DNA of 34,522 nucleotides, from NCBI GenBank assembly GCA_964630795.1, contig CAZVWF010000021.1, positions 1 to 34,522 of the forward strand, written 5' to 3'. The position numbers were made by a program, and so were the translations under genes. The DNA is from SZUA-117 sp964630795 (GTDB lineage: Bacteria; Pseudomonadota; Gammaproteobacteria; Steroidobacterales; Woeseiaceae). Of this stretch, positions 16,000-24,806 are shown in pieces (positions within the stretch are counted from its first letter, which is position 1; each line of letters begins with the position of its first letter). The notes beneath the pieces were generated by a model, which was not told the origin of the DNA, ran no database searches, and was given only the letters and a program-made list of their open reading frames with translations.

Positions 16000-18318
16000 T
16001 TACTCTTTCGCCGGTAGCGGCAAAAGGATTTCCCGCGAGCCATTCGGCTGCAGGGGCCCGACCAGACCGGCCTGTTCCATCGACTCGACCATGCGCGCCG
16101 CGCGGTTATAACCGATTTTCAAACGTCGCTGCACGCCGGATATGGACGCTTTGCGAGTGTCCATGACAACCTGCACCGCCTGGTCGTACAAGGGGTCCTG
16201 TTCCGCATCGATATCATCACCGGGCAAGGTCTCCAGGCCAGTCAGTCCTGGCGTTGGATTCACTGGCGCCTCGATGATTTCCTCGATGTACCGCGGTTGC
16301 GCCCCCTTCTTGAGATTGCGGACAACTGCATGCACCTCGTGATCCGCAACAAAGGCGCCGTGGACACGGGTCGGCAATGACGTTCCAGGTGGCAGGTACA
16401 GCATGTCGCCATGACCGAGCAGATTTTCAGCGCCCATCTGATCGAGAATGGTGCGCGAATCCACCTTCGCCGAAACCTGGAAAGCGATGCGGCTCGGAAT
16501 ATTGGCCTTGATCAGGCCGGTGATGACATCCACCGATGGTCGCTGCGTGGCCAGCAACATGTGCACGCCGGAGGCACGCGCTTTCTGTGCCAGCCTGGCA
16601 ATCAGTTCCTCTACTTTCTTGCCGACAATCATCATCATGTCGGCAAGTTCGTCGATAATAATCACGATAAACGGCAGCGGTGTAAGCGTCGGATGCTCCA
16701 CCGGTTTTTCCGGGTCCTCGAGCTCCGGCGGTTTCCAGGTCGGGTCCGGTATCGGTTCGCCCGCAGCGATCGCGTCTTTCACTTTGCGGTTGTAGCCGCC
16801 AATGTTCCGCACACCGAGTGCCGCCATCAGGCGATAACGCCGGTCCATTTCCCCGACACACCAGCGCAGCGCGTTCGCCGCTTCCTTCATGTCGGTGACC
16901 ACCGGCGTCAGCAAATGCGGAATACCTTCGTAAACCGACAACTCCAGCATTTTCGGGTCAACCATGATCAGGCGAACATGCTCGGGCTGTGCCTTGTATA
17001 GCAGGCTCAGTACCATCGCATTGATAGCCACCGACTTGCCGGACCCCGTCGTACCGGCAATCAACAAGTGCGGCATTCTCGACAGGTCGGCAACGACCGA
17101 ATTACCGGAAATATCCTTACCAAGCGCAAGCGTAAGCGGTGAGGCCAGCTCGTCGTAGGCCTTACTCTTCAGAATTTCGCCGAGCGTTACCAGTTCACGA
17201 TTCTCGTTGGGAATCTCGAGGCCGATAAACGACTTGCCCGGGATGACCTCGACCACGCGAACGCTCACGACGGACAGGGACCGCGCAAGATCTTTGGCCA
17301 GGTTTACGATCTGGCTGACTTTGACGCCCGGAGCGGGATCGAGCTCGAAACGCGTAATGATCGGACCGGGTGATACCGAAACCACCTCGACCTCGATACC
17401 GAAGTCACGCAACTTGAGTTCGACCAGCCGTGACATGGCCTCGAGCGACTCCTCCGAGTAGCCGCTTGTGCTCGGGGCCGGGTCATCCAGCAGGGACAAA
17501 GGCGGCAATTCGCCCGCCGATGATGGGTCGAACAAGGGGACCTGGCGTTCCTTTTCCGCACGGGCACTCGGCTCCAGTGTTGCCATCGTCGGCTCGATTT
17601 TGGGCGGCGTCCGCCCCTCCGTGCGCTTTTTTTCCTTCGCGAAAACGTCCTGGCGCAGCGCAAGCTGGCGCTTGCCCTCCGCCTTGTCGCGCCACTCACC
17701 AATCTTGACCTGTGCTTTCTCGTAGCCGACGAGACACCAGTGCCCCAGGCGATCCATGACCGTAAGCCAGGAGATCCCAAGAAACACGGAGATCGCGGCG
17801 ATCCAAAGGAAGAACAAAAAGACACTCGCCCCCAGCAGCTTCATGAGTGTCGCGAGGTTGGCCCCCACAATCTGCCCTACGATTCCGCCTGCCGTCTCGT
17901 TAAAGCCCACCGGTGAGAAATGCAGGGTCGCAAGACCACAGCTGGTCAGCAGCACCACCAGGAAACCGATAAAACGTAACGTAAAATCGGCGCGGGTGAA
18001 GGCCTCGCGGGCCTTGTGTTCCCGGAAGATCATCCAGCCGAAGTAAAAGACCATCACCGTGAACAGGTACGCAGGCCGCCCGAACAGGTTAAAAAGAAGA
18101 TCCGCAATTAGCGCGCCAATGCGTCCGACGCCGTTGTTGATCTCGGCACTGCTGCCGGCCTGGCTGAAGCCCGGGTCCGCCGGATCGTAAGTAAACAGCG
18201 CGAACCACAGGATCAGCGAAAAGGCGATGAACACCCAAAGTGCACCCTCGCGAACTGTTCTCGCGACCTGGTCCGATAACTTCGACGACGATTTTTGCGA
18301 CTGCCTGGCTCTGGCCAT
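16000..18318 (-). CDS. ftsK: DNA translocase FtsK
   Basis: FtsK pumps chromosomal DNA through the division septum and activates XerCD at dif. The 772-residue protein has four membrane helices within about 25-190, a short charged linker (about 200-285; much shorter than the 600-residue linker of E. coli), and the motor: GSG-type Walker A AGTTGSGKS at 421-429, Walker B IVIIIDELAD at 551-560, RPSVDVITG at 593-601. The winged-helix gamma domain that reads KOPS sequences occupies about 708-772 (DPLYDQAVQVV, then ISGVQRRLKIGYNRAARMVE). It heads the minus-strand operon with lolA, rarA and serS and is divergent from trxB. The intergenic promoter is discussed in the adjacent entry. Confidence 0.97.
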   Translation of the reverse strand: MARARQSQKSSSKLSDQVARTVREGALWVFIAFSLILWFALFTYDPADPGFSQAGSSAEINNGVGRIGALIADLLFNLFGRPAYLFTVMVFYFGWMIFREHKAREAFTRADFTLRFIGFLVVLLTSCGLATLHFSPVGFNETAGGIVGQIVGANLATLMKLLGASVFLFFLWIAAISVFLGISWLTVMDRLGHWCLVGYEKAQVKIGEWRDKAEGKRQLALRQDVFAKEKKRTEGRTPPKIEPTMATLEPSARAEKERQVPLFDPSSAGELPPLSLLDDPAPSTSGYSEESLEAMSRLVELKLRDFGIEVEVVSVSPGPIITRFELDPAPGVKVSQIVNLAKDLARSLSVVSVRVVEVIPGKSFIGLEIPNENRELVTLGEILKSKAYDELASPLTLALGKDISGNSVVADLSRMPHLLIAGTTGSGKSVAINAMVLSLLYKAQPEHVRLIMVDPKMLELSVYEGIPHLLTPVVTDMKEAANALRWCVGEMDRRYRLMAALGVRNIGGYNRKVKDAIAAGEPIPDPTWKPPELEDPEKPVEHPTLTPLPFIVIIIDELADMMMIVGKKVEELIARLAQKARASGVHMLLATQRPSVDVITGLIKANIPSRIAFQVSAKVDSRTILDQMGAENLLGHGDMLYLPPGTSLPTRVHGAFVADHEVHAVVRNLKKGAQPRYIEEIIEAPVNPTPGLTGLETLPGDDIDAEQDPLYDQAVQVVMDTRKASISGVQRRLKIGYNRAARMVESMEQAGLVGPLQPNGSREILLPLPAKE

Positions 18319-18662
18319 ATTAATGTAGTCTGAGATAAATTTGCTTTAACTCGCTGATTCTAATACATAACCTAACGAGAAGTATTGTCAATTTGAGGCC
18401 ACAGGCACCCCCTGCAGTTTCATCATCCCTGCAGCCGTCGGACCGCCTACGCTGCCCCAATCGAATCAATGCCCAAACTCAATCGACCCTTTACGGGTGT
18501 CACAATTTTTCCCTACACTTGCTTGCCGGCACCCGCTTGATGGCACTTGCCCAGACCTTGAATGCGAACCTGGTGATCGCATTTCCCTGGTTTGAACCTG
18601 TGAACTCAATTGGCCTGCCCGGCGAAGTTCATTTACGGAAAAACCTGTAAGGCAAATTATAC
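18319..18662. other. Divergent intergenic region between ftsK and trxB
   Basis: A 344-bp stretch with no gene I can support. In E. coli lrp lies between ftsK and trxB; it is absent here. On the minus strand a perfect TTGACA (18386-18391) is a candidate -35 for ftsK, but only a weak -10 (such as TATTAG) follows at an uncomfortable spacing. The half near ftsK is AT-rich and promoter-like. The trxB side holds an 85-codon plus-strand frame without a convincing ribosome site. TAAGGC lies 10 nt before the trxB ATG. No tRNA or terminator was found. Confidence 0.4.
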
Positions 18663-19649
18663 ATGAGCGATTCGAAACATTGCCGCGTTCTTATACTCGG
18701 CTCCGGCCCTGCGGGCTACGCGGCCGGCGTCTATGCAGCGCGCGCCAACCTGGAACCGGCCATTATTTCGGGCGTGGAGCAAGGCGGTCAACTGATGACC
18801 ACAACGGACGTGGACAACTGGCCCGGCGATGCAGAAGGGCTGCAAGGCCCCGAATTGATGGATCGCATGTTGAAGCATGTCGAGCGATATAACGTTGAAG
18901 TAAACAACGACCACATTCATACCGCTGAAGTCTCATCACGGCCATTCACGTTGACCGGCGACTACGGAACTTATACCTGCGATGCGCTGATCATCGCAAC
19001 CGGGGCCACCGCCATGTACTTGGGGCTACCTTCCGAAGAAGCGTACAAAGGTCGCGGCGTGTCGGCCTGTGCAACCTGCGACGGCTTTTTCTACCGCGGC
19101 AAGGAAGTTGCCGTCGTCGGTGGCGGTAATACCGCCGTCGAAGAGGCGCTGTATCTCAGTAACATCGCCTCGAAAGTCACGCTCGTCCACCGGCGCGATG
19201 CATTGCGTGCCGAAAAAATCCTGCAGGACCATCTGCTCCAGAAAGCGGAAGACGGCAATGTCGACATTCGCTGGGACAGTGTTGTCGACGAAGTCCTAGG
19301 TGACGATGCCGGCGTGACGGGACTTCGCATCCGCAGCACACTGGATGAAGACCGAACCACGGACCTGGATCTCGAAGGTGTATTCATCGCGATCGGTCAT
19401 AGCCCGAACACCGGCCTGTTCGACGGTCAGTTGGACATGAAGAACGGCTACATTATCGTCAGGACCGGCCTGTCGGGTGATGCAACGGCGACCAGCGTGC
19501 CCGGCGTTTTTGCGGCCGGCGACGTCGCAGACCAGGTTTATCGCCAGGCGATAACATCGGCCGGGGCCGGCTGTATGGCGGCACTGGACGCCGAAAAATA
19601 CCTGGACGCCGAAATGGCTGAAAAGGAAAGCAGCGACGCCGCGGCATGA
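18663..19649 (+). CDS. trxB: Thioredoxin reductase
   Basis: TrxB passes electrons from NADPH through FAD and a redox-active disulfide to thioredoxin. The 328-residue protein has the FAD dinucleotide motif GSGPAG at 13-18, the catalytic CATC (C136 and C139) in GVSACATCDGFF, the NADPH motif GGGNTA at 153-158, HRRD at 176-179 and the second FAD motif GVFAAGDVAD near residue 285. Length and architecture are those of low-molecular-weight bacterial TrxB. It is divergent from ftsK and starts a plus-strand run with the FemAB-like gene (15 bp later), aat and infA. In E. coli, cydDC would follow at this place, but here a different gene does. Confidence 0.97.
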   Translation: MSDSKHCRVLILGSGPAGYAAGVYAARANLEPAIISGVEQGGQLMTTTDVDNWPGDAEGLQGPELMDRMLKHVERYNVEVNNDHIHTAEVSSRPFTLTGDYGTYTCDALIIATGATAMYLGLPSEEAYKGRGVSACATCDGFFYRGKEVAVVGGGNTAVEEALYLSNIASKVTLVHRRDALRAEKILQDHLLQKAEDGNVDIRWDSVVDEVLGDDAGVTGLRIRSTLDEDRTTDLDLEGVFIAIGHSPNTGLFDGQLDMKNGYIIVRTGLSGDATATSVPGVFAAGDVADQVYRQAITSAGAGCMAALDAEKYLDAEMAEKESSDAAA

Positions 19650-19664
19650 CCGGCTCCCGAGGCC

Positions 19665-20795
19665 ATGCAAGCTAGAATCGCCGACAGCATCGGCGATTTC
19701 GACACGCTGGCGTGGAATTCCCTTGCCGGGCCTGACTACCCTTTTCTCAGCCACGAATTCCTGCTGGCCGCCGAGCGGTCCGGCAGTGCGTCAGCAGAGT
19801 CAGGCTGGACGCCCCGCCACATTGGCCTCTATGACAAGGACAGGCTGATCGCTGCCTTGCCACTGTACGAAAAGACGCATTCCTGGGGCGAATTCGTATT
19901 CGACTGGAGCTGGGCACACGCCTACGAAAAGGCAGGCCTCAATTATTACCCGAAACTGATATCGGCTGTCCCGTTTACGCCAGCCGCCAGCAAACGATTA
20001 CTGGCGACCAATGAAGACCAGAAGGCACGATTGCTCGACGAAGCGAGAACCCTGATGGCCGACACCGGTTGTTCGTCCTTGCACATCCTGTTTCCCGAAG
20101 ATTCGGAAATAGAAACACTCGAGTCCGCCGGTTTCAAAATCCGCAAAGATTGTCAGTTTCATTGGCATAACCGCGGCTACCGGGATTTCGATGATTTTAT
20201 CTCGACTTTCAGCTCGGCGAAGCGCAAGAAGGTTCGCCGTGAGCGGCGGCGTGTCACCGAACAGGGCATACGATTCCGACACCTGAGGGGCGGTGAAGCC
20301 GATGCGGCAGTATGGAAGGATGTTTATGAGTTAATCAGCATCACGTTTCTGCGGCGCGGGTCACTCCCCTACTTCAGCCGGGAATTTTTCGAGGAAGTTT
20401 CCCAACGCATGCCGGACAACCTGCTGCTCGTCATCGCAGAAAAGAACCGCCTGCCCATCGCCGCTGCGGTCTTCTACGACATCGACGATGCGCTTTACGG
20501 TCGATACTGGGGCGCCGACGCGCATTACAATTCCCTGCATTTCGAAACCTGTTACTACCAGGGCATCGACCATTGCATTGCACACAAAAGACAGCGATTC
20601 GAACCGGGGACACAAGGGGAACACAAAATCAGCAGAGGATTTGTACCGGTGAATACGTGGTCGGCACACTGGCTCAAACGCCCCGAGTTTTTCTCTGCTG
20701 TTGAGCGGTATCTTCAGGAGGAAGGTCGACACATCGATCACTACGTCGATGCCGTCAACGCTCACAGCCCCTACAAGCGCGAGCAGGCCCCGTGA
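19665..20795 (+). CDS. FemAB-like GNAT acyltransferase-family protein (DUF482)
   Basis: The 376-residue protein belongs to the FemAB-like/peptidogalycan-recognition group of the GNAT superfamily. Visible family patterns are WNSLAGPDYPFLSHEFL near the start, a GLYDKDRLIAALPLYEK strand, HSWGEFVFDWSWAHAYE, YYPKLISAVPFTPA, the basic FSSAKRKKVRRERRRV, and GRYWGADAHYNSLHFETCYYQGID near 280-302. FemAB relatives transfer amino acids from aminoacyl-tRNA to peptidoglycan precursors, but the activity of this branch is not established. It lies 15 bp after trxB and overlaps the start of aat (GTGA), so all three are cotranscribed. Its position beside the tRNA-dependent transferase Aat is suggestive of a tRNA-linked role but does not prove one. 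Confidence 0.88.
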   Translation: MQARIADSIGDFDTLAWNSLAGPDYPFLSHEFLLAAERSGSASAESGWTPRHIGLYDKDRLIAALPLYEKTHSWGEFVFDWSWAHAYEKAGLNYYPKLISAVPFTPAASKRLLATNEDQKARLLDEARTLMADTGCSSLHILFPEDSEIETLESAGFKIRKDCQFHWHNRGYRDFDDFISTFSSAKRKKVRRERRRVTEQGIRFRHLRGGEADAAVWKDVYELISITFLRRGSLPYFSREFFEEVSQRMPDNLLLVIAEKNRLPIAAAVFYDIDDALYGRYWGADAHYNSLHFETCYYQGIDHCIAHKRQRFEPGTQGEHKISRGFVPVNTWSAHWLKRPEFFSAVERYLQEEGRHIDHYVDAVNAHSPYKREQAP

Positions 20796-21523
20796 GATCG
20801 CCGCAAATCAGCTGGATCAGTGCGGATGATCCGCCGGATTCTTTTCCGGACATTGAGCGTGCGTTCGATGTGCCTGACGGATTGCTCGCAGCGGGTGGCG
20901 ACCTGTCGACTGCACGACTGCTGTATGCGTACTCGCACGGTATCTTCCCCTGGTACAGTGACGGGCAACCGATTCTCTGGTGGTCGCCCAATCCACGCTG
21001 CGTTATTTATCCGGATCGATTACATATCTCGCGCAGACTCAAGCGCTCGCTCCGAAACAGCACGCTGGAAGTCAGCTTCAACCAGGCATTCGAATCGGTG
21101 GTCGACGCTTGTGCGGAAGACCGACCTGGCCAGGAGGGCACCTGGATTACGGCCGAAATGCGCGATGCCTACCTGCGTTTGCACGAAGGCAGCTGGGCGC
21201 ATTCCACAGAGATCTGGCATGGCGAGCGACTGGTCGGCGGGCTTTATGGCCTGGCTATCGGCAAAGTATTTTTTGGCGAATCCATGTTCAGCGCCGAAAC
21301 CAATGGCTCAAAAGCCGCACTGATCGCGCTGACCTCAGTGTTGCTCGATAACAACATTCGCTTACTGGACTGCCAGGTCGAGTCACCCCATCTCCGCAGC
21401 ATGGGTGCCGACATGATCCCGAGATCCCGGTTTGCCGATAAACTGCGCCGCTCATGTGGCAGGCTGGATTCCTTCGCCAATTGGCCGGACGAGCGGTCCG
21501 GGATCGGCCAGTTCCAACTCTGA
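20792..21523 (+). CDS. aat: Leucyl/phenylalanyl-tRNA--protein transferase
   Basis: Aat adds Leu or Phe from charged tRNA to proteins with N-terminal Lys or Arg, making N-degrons that ClpS hands to ClpAP. The 243-residue protein shows the family signatures FPDIERAFDVPDGLLAAGGDLS, the YSHGIFPWYSDGQPILWWSPNPR block near 46-68, GTWITAEMRDAYLRLHEGSWAHS, ESMFSAETNGSKAAL and LLDCQVESPHLRSMGA. The start is GTG, overlapping the stop of the FemAB-like gene in GTGA, which suggests translational coupling. infA follows. The target adaptor ClpS is apparently broken further along in this window, which makes the fate of this pathway interesting. Confidence 0.96.
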   Translation: MRSPQISWISADDPPDSFPDIERAFDVPDGLLAAGGDLSTARLLYAYSHGIFPWYSDGQPILWWSPNPRCVIYPDRLHISRRLKRSLRNSTLEVSFNQAFESVVDACAEDRPGQEGTWITAEMRDAYLRLHEGSWAHSTEIWHGERLVGGLYGLAIGKVFFGESMFSAETNGSKAALIALTSVLLDNNIRLLDCQVESPHLRSMGADMIPRSRFADKLRRSCGRLDSFANWPDERSGIGQFQL

Positions 21524-21601
21524 TTCCCGCGTCATCCATTGCATTCAGCGGCCTGTTTCTGCACAATTCGGCACCTCTAAAGAACCGGAGCACCGGGGAA
21601 A

Positions 21602-21823
21602 TTGGCTAAAGAAGAAGCCCTGCAGATGGAAGGCGTTGTGACTGAAACGCTACCCAACACGACCTTTCGCGTCGAGCTGGAAAATGGTCACGTTGTGATT
21701 GCACATATCTCCGGCAAGATGCGCAAACACTACATCCGGATCCTGACGGGTGACTCCGTAACAGTGGAACTCACTCCCTACGATCTCAGTAAAGGCCGGA
21801 TCGTCTATCGCGGCCGTACCTGA
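21602..21823 (+). CDS. infA: Translation initiation factor IF-1
   Basis: IF-1 is a 73-residue OB-fold protein that binds the 30S A site during initiation. The sequence matches the family almost throughout: METLPNT-type start (VVTETLPNTTFRVELENGHV), IAHISGKMRKHYIRILTGD, VTVELTPYDLSKGRIVYR. The only start giving the universal MAKE beginning is TTG at 21602. GGAG lies 11 nt upstream and GGGG only 3 nt upstream, so the ribosome site is imperfect for such a highly expressed gene. It follows aat by 78 bp and converges on clpA, the same arrangement as in E. coli; the tRNA-Ser gene found at this place in E. coli was not seen in the 141 bp between them. Confidence 0.96.
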   Translation: MAKEEALQMEGVVTETLPNTTFRVELENGHVVIAHISGKMRKHYIRILTGDSVTVELTPYDLSKGRIVYRGRT

Positions 21824-21964
21824 CCCATCCCGCAGCAGGATGCGGCTTGAATGCCGACGCGTCGTGCGCATGCATTTCCACTGACATTCTGCTTGCCAGG
21901 ACAGGATTCAGCCTGGATCGGGAGCGCCTGGCGGACAAGGTTTTGGACGGATGAATCGTCGCGA

Positions 21965-24238
21965 CTAATCTTCGGGCAGGTGGGCCAGCTCTTTGGTCAC
22001 CGGTTCGGCATTCAAGACCAGCATATCGTCCTCTCCCACCGTTATTCTGACGTGGCCGCCCTCGGCGAGGCTGCCAAATAACAGTTCTTCTGCCAATGGC
22101 CGCTTGATGTGCTCCTGGATGATGCGTGCCATCGGCCTTGCGCCCATCTTCGGGTCGTAGCCGCGCGCCGCGATCCAGTTGCGCGCCGCATCGTCCAGCT
22201 CCAGCGTGACACCGTTGCTGTCGAGCTTGCCTTCCAGTTCAACAACCAGTTTATCGACAACGCGTTTGATCGAGTGCGCGTCAAGCGCTGCAAACTGAAT
22301 AATGGCATCCAGGCGATTGCGGAACTCCGGCGAAAACTGCTTTTTGATGATCGCCATGCCATCGCTGCTATGGTCCTGCGGTGTAAAGCCGATGGACGCC
22401 CGGCTCATTTCCTGCGCACCCGCGTTCGTGGTCATGACCAGCACAACGTTGCGGAAATCCGCTTTGCGACCGTTGTTGTCGGGCAGCGTGCCGTGATCCA
22501 TGACCTGCAACAGCAGGTTGAACACTTCCGGGTGCGCCTTTTCGATTTCATCCAGCAATACGACCGCATGCGGATGCTTCGTTATCGCCTCGGTAAGCAG
22601 GCCACCCTGGTCGAATCCGACGTATCCGGGCGGTGCGCCAATCAGGCGCGACACGGTATGTCGCTCCATGTATTCGGACATGTCGAAGCGGATCAGCTCG
22701 ACACCCATGACCATGGCCAGCTGGCGCGTCACCTCGGTCTTGCCGACGCCCGTCGGCCCGGCGAACAGGAATGAGCCAACCGGCTTCTCGTCTTCGTTAA
22801 GCCCGGACCTGGACATCTTGATGGCCGAACTGAGCGCCGTAATCGCCCTGTCCTGGCCGAAGATGGTCAACTTCAGGTCGCGCTCCAGGGTCTGGAGCAC
22901 ATCCTTGTCCGACGCAGAGACACTCTTCGGCGGAATTCGCGCCATCTTGGCAACGACGTTTTCCACCATCTCTACAGTCACGCGGTCGCCCTGCTTTTCG
23001 ACCGGCTGGAGTCGCAGATTTGCCCCGGCCTCATCGATCACATCGATCGCCTTGTCCGGCAGTCGCCGGTCATTGATGTGTTTGGCGGCAAGTTCCGCCG
23101 CCGCTTCCAGCGCCTCGACGTCATAGGTGACGGCGTGATGCTCCTCAAAGCGGGTCTTCAACCCACGGAGAATGTCGATCGTTTCCTCGAGGCTCGGTTC
23201 GGGCACATCGATCTTCTGGAACCGTCGCGCCAGGGCATGATCTTTCTCGAAGACGCCCCGGTATTCCGCATATGTGGTCGAACCGATGCAGCGGATCTCA
23301 CCATTGGCCAGGACCGGCTTAATCAGGTTCGAGGCATCCATCACGCCACCGGATGCCGCTCCGGCGCCGATAACCGTATGGATTTCATCAATGAAAAGGA
23401 TTGCGCCCGGGTCTTCACGCACCTCGCGTATTACCGCTTTCAGGCGTTTTTCGAAGTCGCCGCGATACTTCGTTCCCGCGATCAGGGTGCCCATATCGAG
23501 GGCATAGATGGTCGCGTCGCAGAGCACCTCGGGAACGCGCTCTTCCGTGATCATCCGTGCCAATCCTTCGGCCAGTGCCGTTTTGCCGACACCCGCATCG
23601 CCCACGTAGAGCGGATTATTTTTCCGGCGACGGCACAGAATCTGGACCGTGCGTTCAATCTCGATGTCGCGACCGATCAGCGGATCGATCTTGCCTTCCA
23701 CCGCACGCTGATTGAGATTCGTTGCATATTTTTCGAGCGCCGACGCACCGGACTCGCCTTCGGTATCAACCGTCGGGTCCTGATCTTCATCGCCACCCTC
23801 GCCGGACACCTGCGGCATGCCGTGCGAGATGTAGTTGACGACGTCCAGCCTGGTAATGTCCTGCATGCCGAGGAAATAAACGGCCTGGGATTGTTTCTCA
23901 CTGAAAATCGCGACCAGGACGTTGGCGCCGGTCACTTCCTTCTTGCCACTGGACTGCACGTGGTAAACGGCACGCTGCAGGACACGCTGAAAACCGAGCG
24001 TGGGCTGCACATCACCTTCGTCGTCTATGGGCATCAATGGCGTAGCTTCATCAATGAACTCAATCAGTTGTCGCCGAAGCTGGCCAATGTCCGAGTCACA
24101 GGACTTGAGGATTTCGTGCACCTTCGGAATATCCAGAAGCGCGAGCAACAAGTGCTCGACCGTCATGAACTCATGACGTCGTTCGCGCGCATTCTGAAAC
24201 GCTTCGTTCAGGCAAATTTCGAGTTCACTGGAAAGCAT
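21965..24238 (-). CDS. clpA: ATP-dependent Clp protease ATP-binding subunit ClpA
   Basis: ClpA unfolds proteins and feeds them to ClpP. The 757-residue protein has the double Clp-N domain (about 1-145; SELEICLNEAFQNARERRHEF), the first AAA+ module with Walker A GDAGVGKT at 213-220 and Walker B ILFIDEIHTVIGAGAASGG, and the second AAA+ module with Walker A GPTGVGKT and VVLLDEIEKAHPEVFNLLLQVMD. The ClpP-docking loop reads IGF in RASIGFTPQD, matching the IGL/IGF type. It is 14 bp downstream of clpS and is convergent with infA. Length is that of E. coli ClpA (758). No clpP is in the window, as expected. Confidence 0.97.
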   Translation of the reverse strand: MLSSELEICLNEAFQNARERRHEFMTVEHLLLALLDIPKVHEILKSCDSDIGQLRRQLIEFIDEATPLMPIDDEGDVQPTLGFQRVLQRAVYHVQSSGKKEVTGANVLVAIFSEKQSQAVYFLGMQDITRLDVVNYISHGMPQVSGEGGDEDQDPTVDTEGESGASALEKYATNLNQRAVEGKIDPLIGRDIEIERTVQILCRRRKNNPLYVGDAGVGKTALAEGLARMITEERVPEVLCDATIYALDMGTLIAGTKYRGDFEKRLKAVIREVREDPGAILFIDEIHTVIGAGAASGGVMDASNLIKPVLANGEIRCIGSTTYAEYRGVFEKDHALARRFQKIDVPEPSLEETIDILRGLKTRFEEHHAVTYDVEALEAAAELAAKHINDRRLPDKAIDVIDEAGANLRLQPVEKQGDRVTVEMVENVVAKMARIPPKSVSASDKDVLQTLERDLKLTIFGQDRAITALSSAIKMSRSGLNEDEKPVGSFLFAGPTGVGKTEVTRQLAMVMGVELIRFDMSEYMERHTVSRLIGAPPGYVGFDQGGLLTEAITKHPHAVVLLDEIEKAHPEVFNLLLQVMDHGTLPDNNGRKADFRNVVLVMTTNAGAQEMSRASIGFTPQDHSSDGMAIIKKQFSPEFRNRLDAIIQFAALDAHSIKRVVDKLVVELEGKLDSNGVTLELDDAARNWIAARGYDPKMGARPMARIIQEHIKRPLAEELLFGSLAEGGHVRITVGEDDMLVLNAEPVTKELAHLPED

Positions 24239-24253
24239 CGAATCGCGCTCCGT

Positions 24254-24583
24254 TTACGATTCTTCCATCGTACAAAGCAGCGGGTGTTGCTGCTGTTGCG
24301 CGATGCTCGTGACCTGGGCCACCTTGGTTTCGGCGATTTCATAACTGAAAACGCCACAAATCCCCTTGCCCCGGGTATGTACCTCGAGCATAACCCGCGT
24401 TGCCTTGTTTCGCTCCATACCGAAAACCGTCTCGAGCACCTCCACGACGAATTCCATCGGCGTGAAAACGTCCTAGATCACCAAGACCCGGTAAATGGGC
24501 GGCCGCTTGACCCTGGGCTCTGCCTCCTTGACGGCAACATCGAGGTCATCAAAGGCCGGGGTTTCTGAGTTCCGTTCGGACAT
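24254..24583 (-). pseudogene. clpS: ClpS adaptor with in-frame amber codon at the N-degron-binding Asn
   Basis: ClpS delivers N-degron substrates to ClpA. From the ATG at 24583 the frame reads MSERNSETPAFDDLDVAVKE and then IYRVLVI, a TAG at 24473-24475, then DVFTPMEFVVEVLE to the normal end HPLLCTMEES. All other parts match ClpS in order and length (about 109 codons). Aligned to E. coli ClpS, the TAG falls on Asn34 and the Val two codons later on Asp36, both in the NDDYTPM loop that binds the substrate alpha-amino group. Translation could restart at the ATG at 24457 (Met of TPMEF), giving 67 residues lacking that loop. TAG is used as a normal stop elsewhere in the window, so recoding is unlikely. 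A sequence error in this draft scaffold is possible. Confidence 0.88.
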
Positions 24584-24631
24584 AGTGTATTCGACAAATA
24601 TTCCGGTGTGATTACGTCAATTGGAAGGGCC

Positions 24632-24637
24632 ATTATA
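24632..24637 (-). promoter_or_regulatory. Candidate -10 element for clpS-clpA
   Basis: A perfect TATAAT on the minus strand, about 49 bp before the clpS ATG. The -35 partner is weak (TTAGTT at 18 bp spacing). This is pattern matching only. Confidence 0.35.
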
Positions 24638-24776
24638 TATGGGCTGTTGCCGCCAAACTAAAGTCCTGCGCAAGACAAAATCCGGTTTAATCGGCGACCT
24701 TGCCGGCAGGGTTAATCCAATGGGCAGATAAAACCGGTATCTGCCTGCCAACTATAGGATTTTTTTGGCTTTTTAC

Positions 24777-24806
24777 TTGTTGTAGGCGGTCCTAAGACCT
24801 TATTAT
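24777..24806 (+). promoter_or_regulatory. Candidate sigma-70-type promoter for the gsp operon
   Basis: TTGTTG (24777-24782), an 18-bp spacer and TATTAT (24801-24806), about 80 bp before the gspC start. The -10 matches five of six consensus bases and the -35 only three. It follows a T-rich tract. Support is modest. Confidence 0.3.

Noticed and set aside
21835..21852. Small hairpin CCGCA/TGCGG after infA as a terminator
   Set aside because: Only five pairs and no T-run follow; too weak to call.
21824..21964. A tRNA-Ser gene between infA and clpA, as in E. coli
   Set aside because: No T-loop (GGTTCGA-type) sequence or cloverleaf arms were found on either strand in these 141 bp.
24473..24475. 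TAG in clpS as a sense codon by genetic-code recoding
   Set aside because: Other genes in the window end with TAG (serS, rarA, gspE, the FAH gene), so general recoding does not fit.
23078..24568. Plus-strand open frame of 496 codons opposite clpA and clpS
   Set aside because: It is antisense to clpA, which matches its family along the whole length; the antisense product is unlike any family I know and has no ribosome site.
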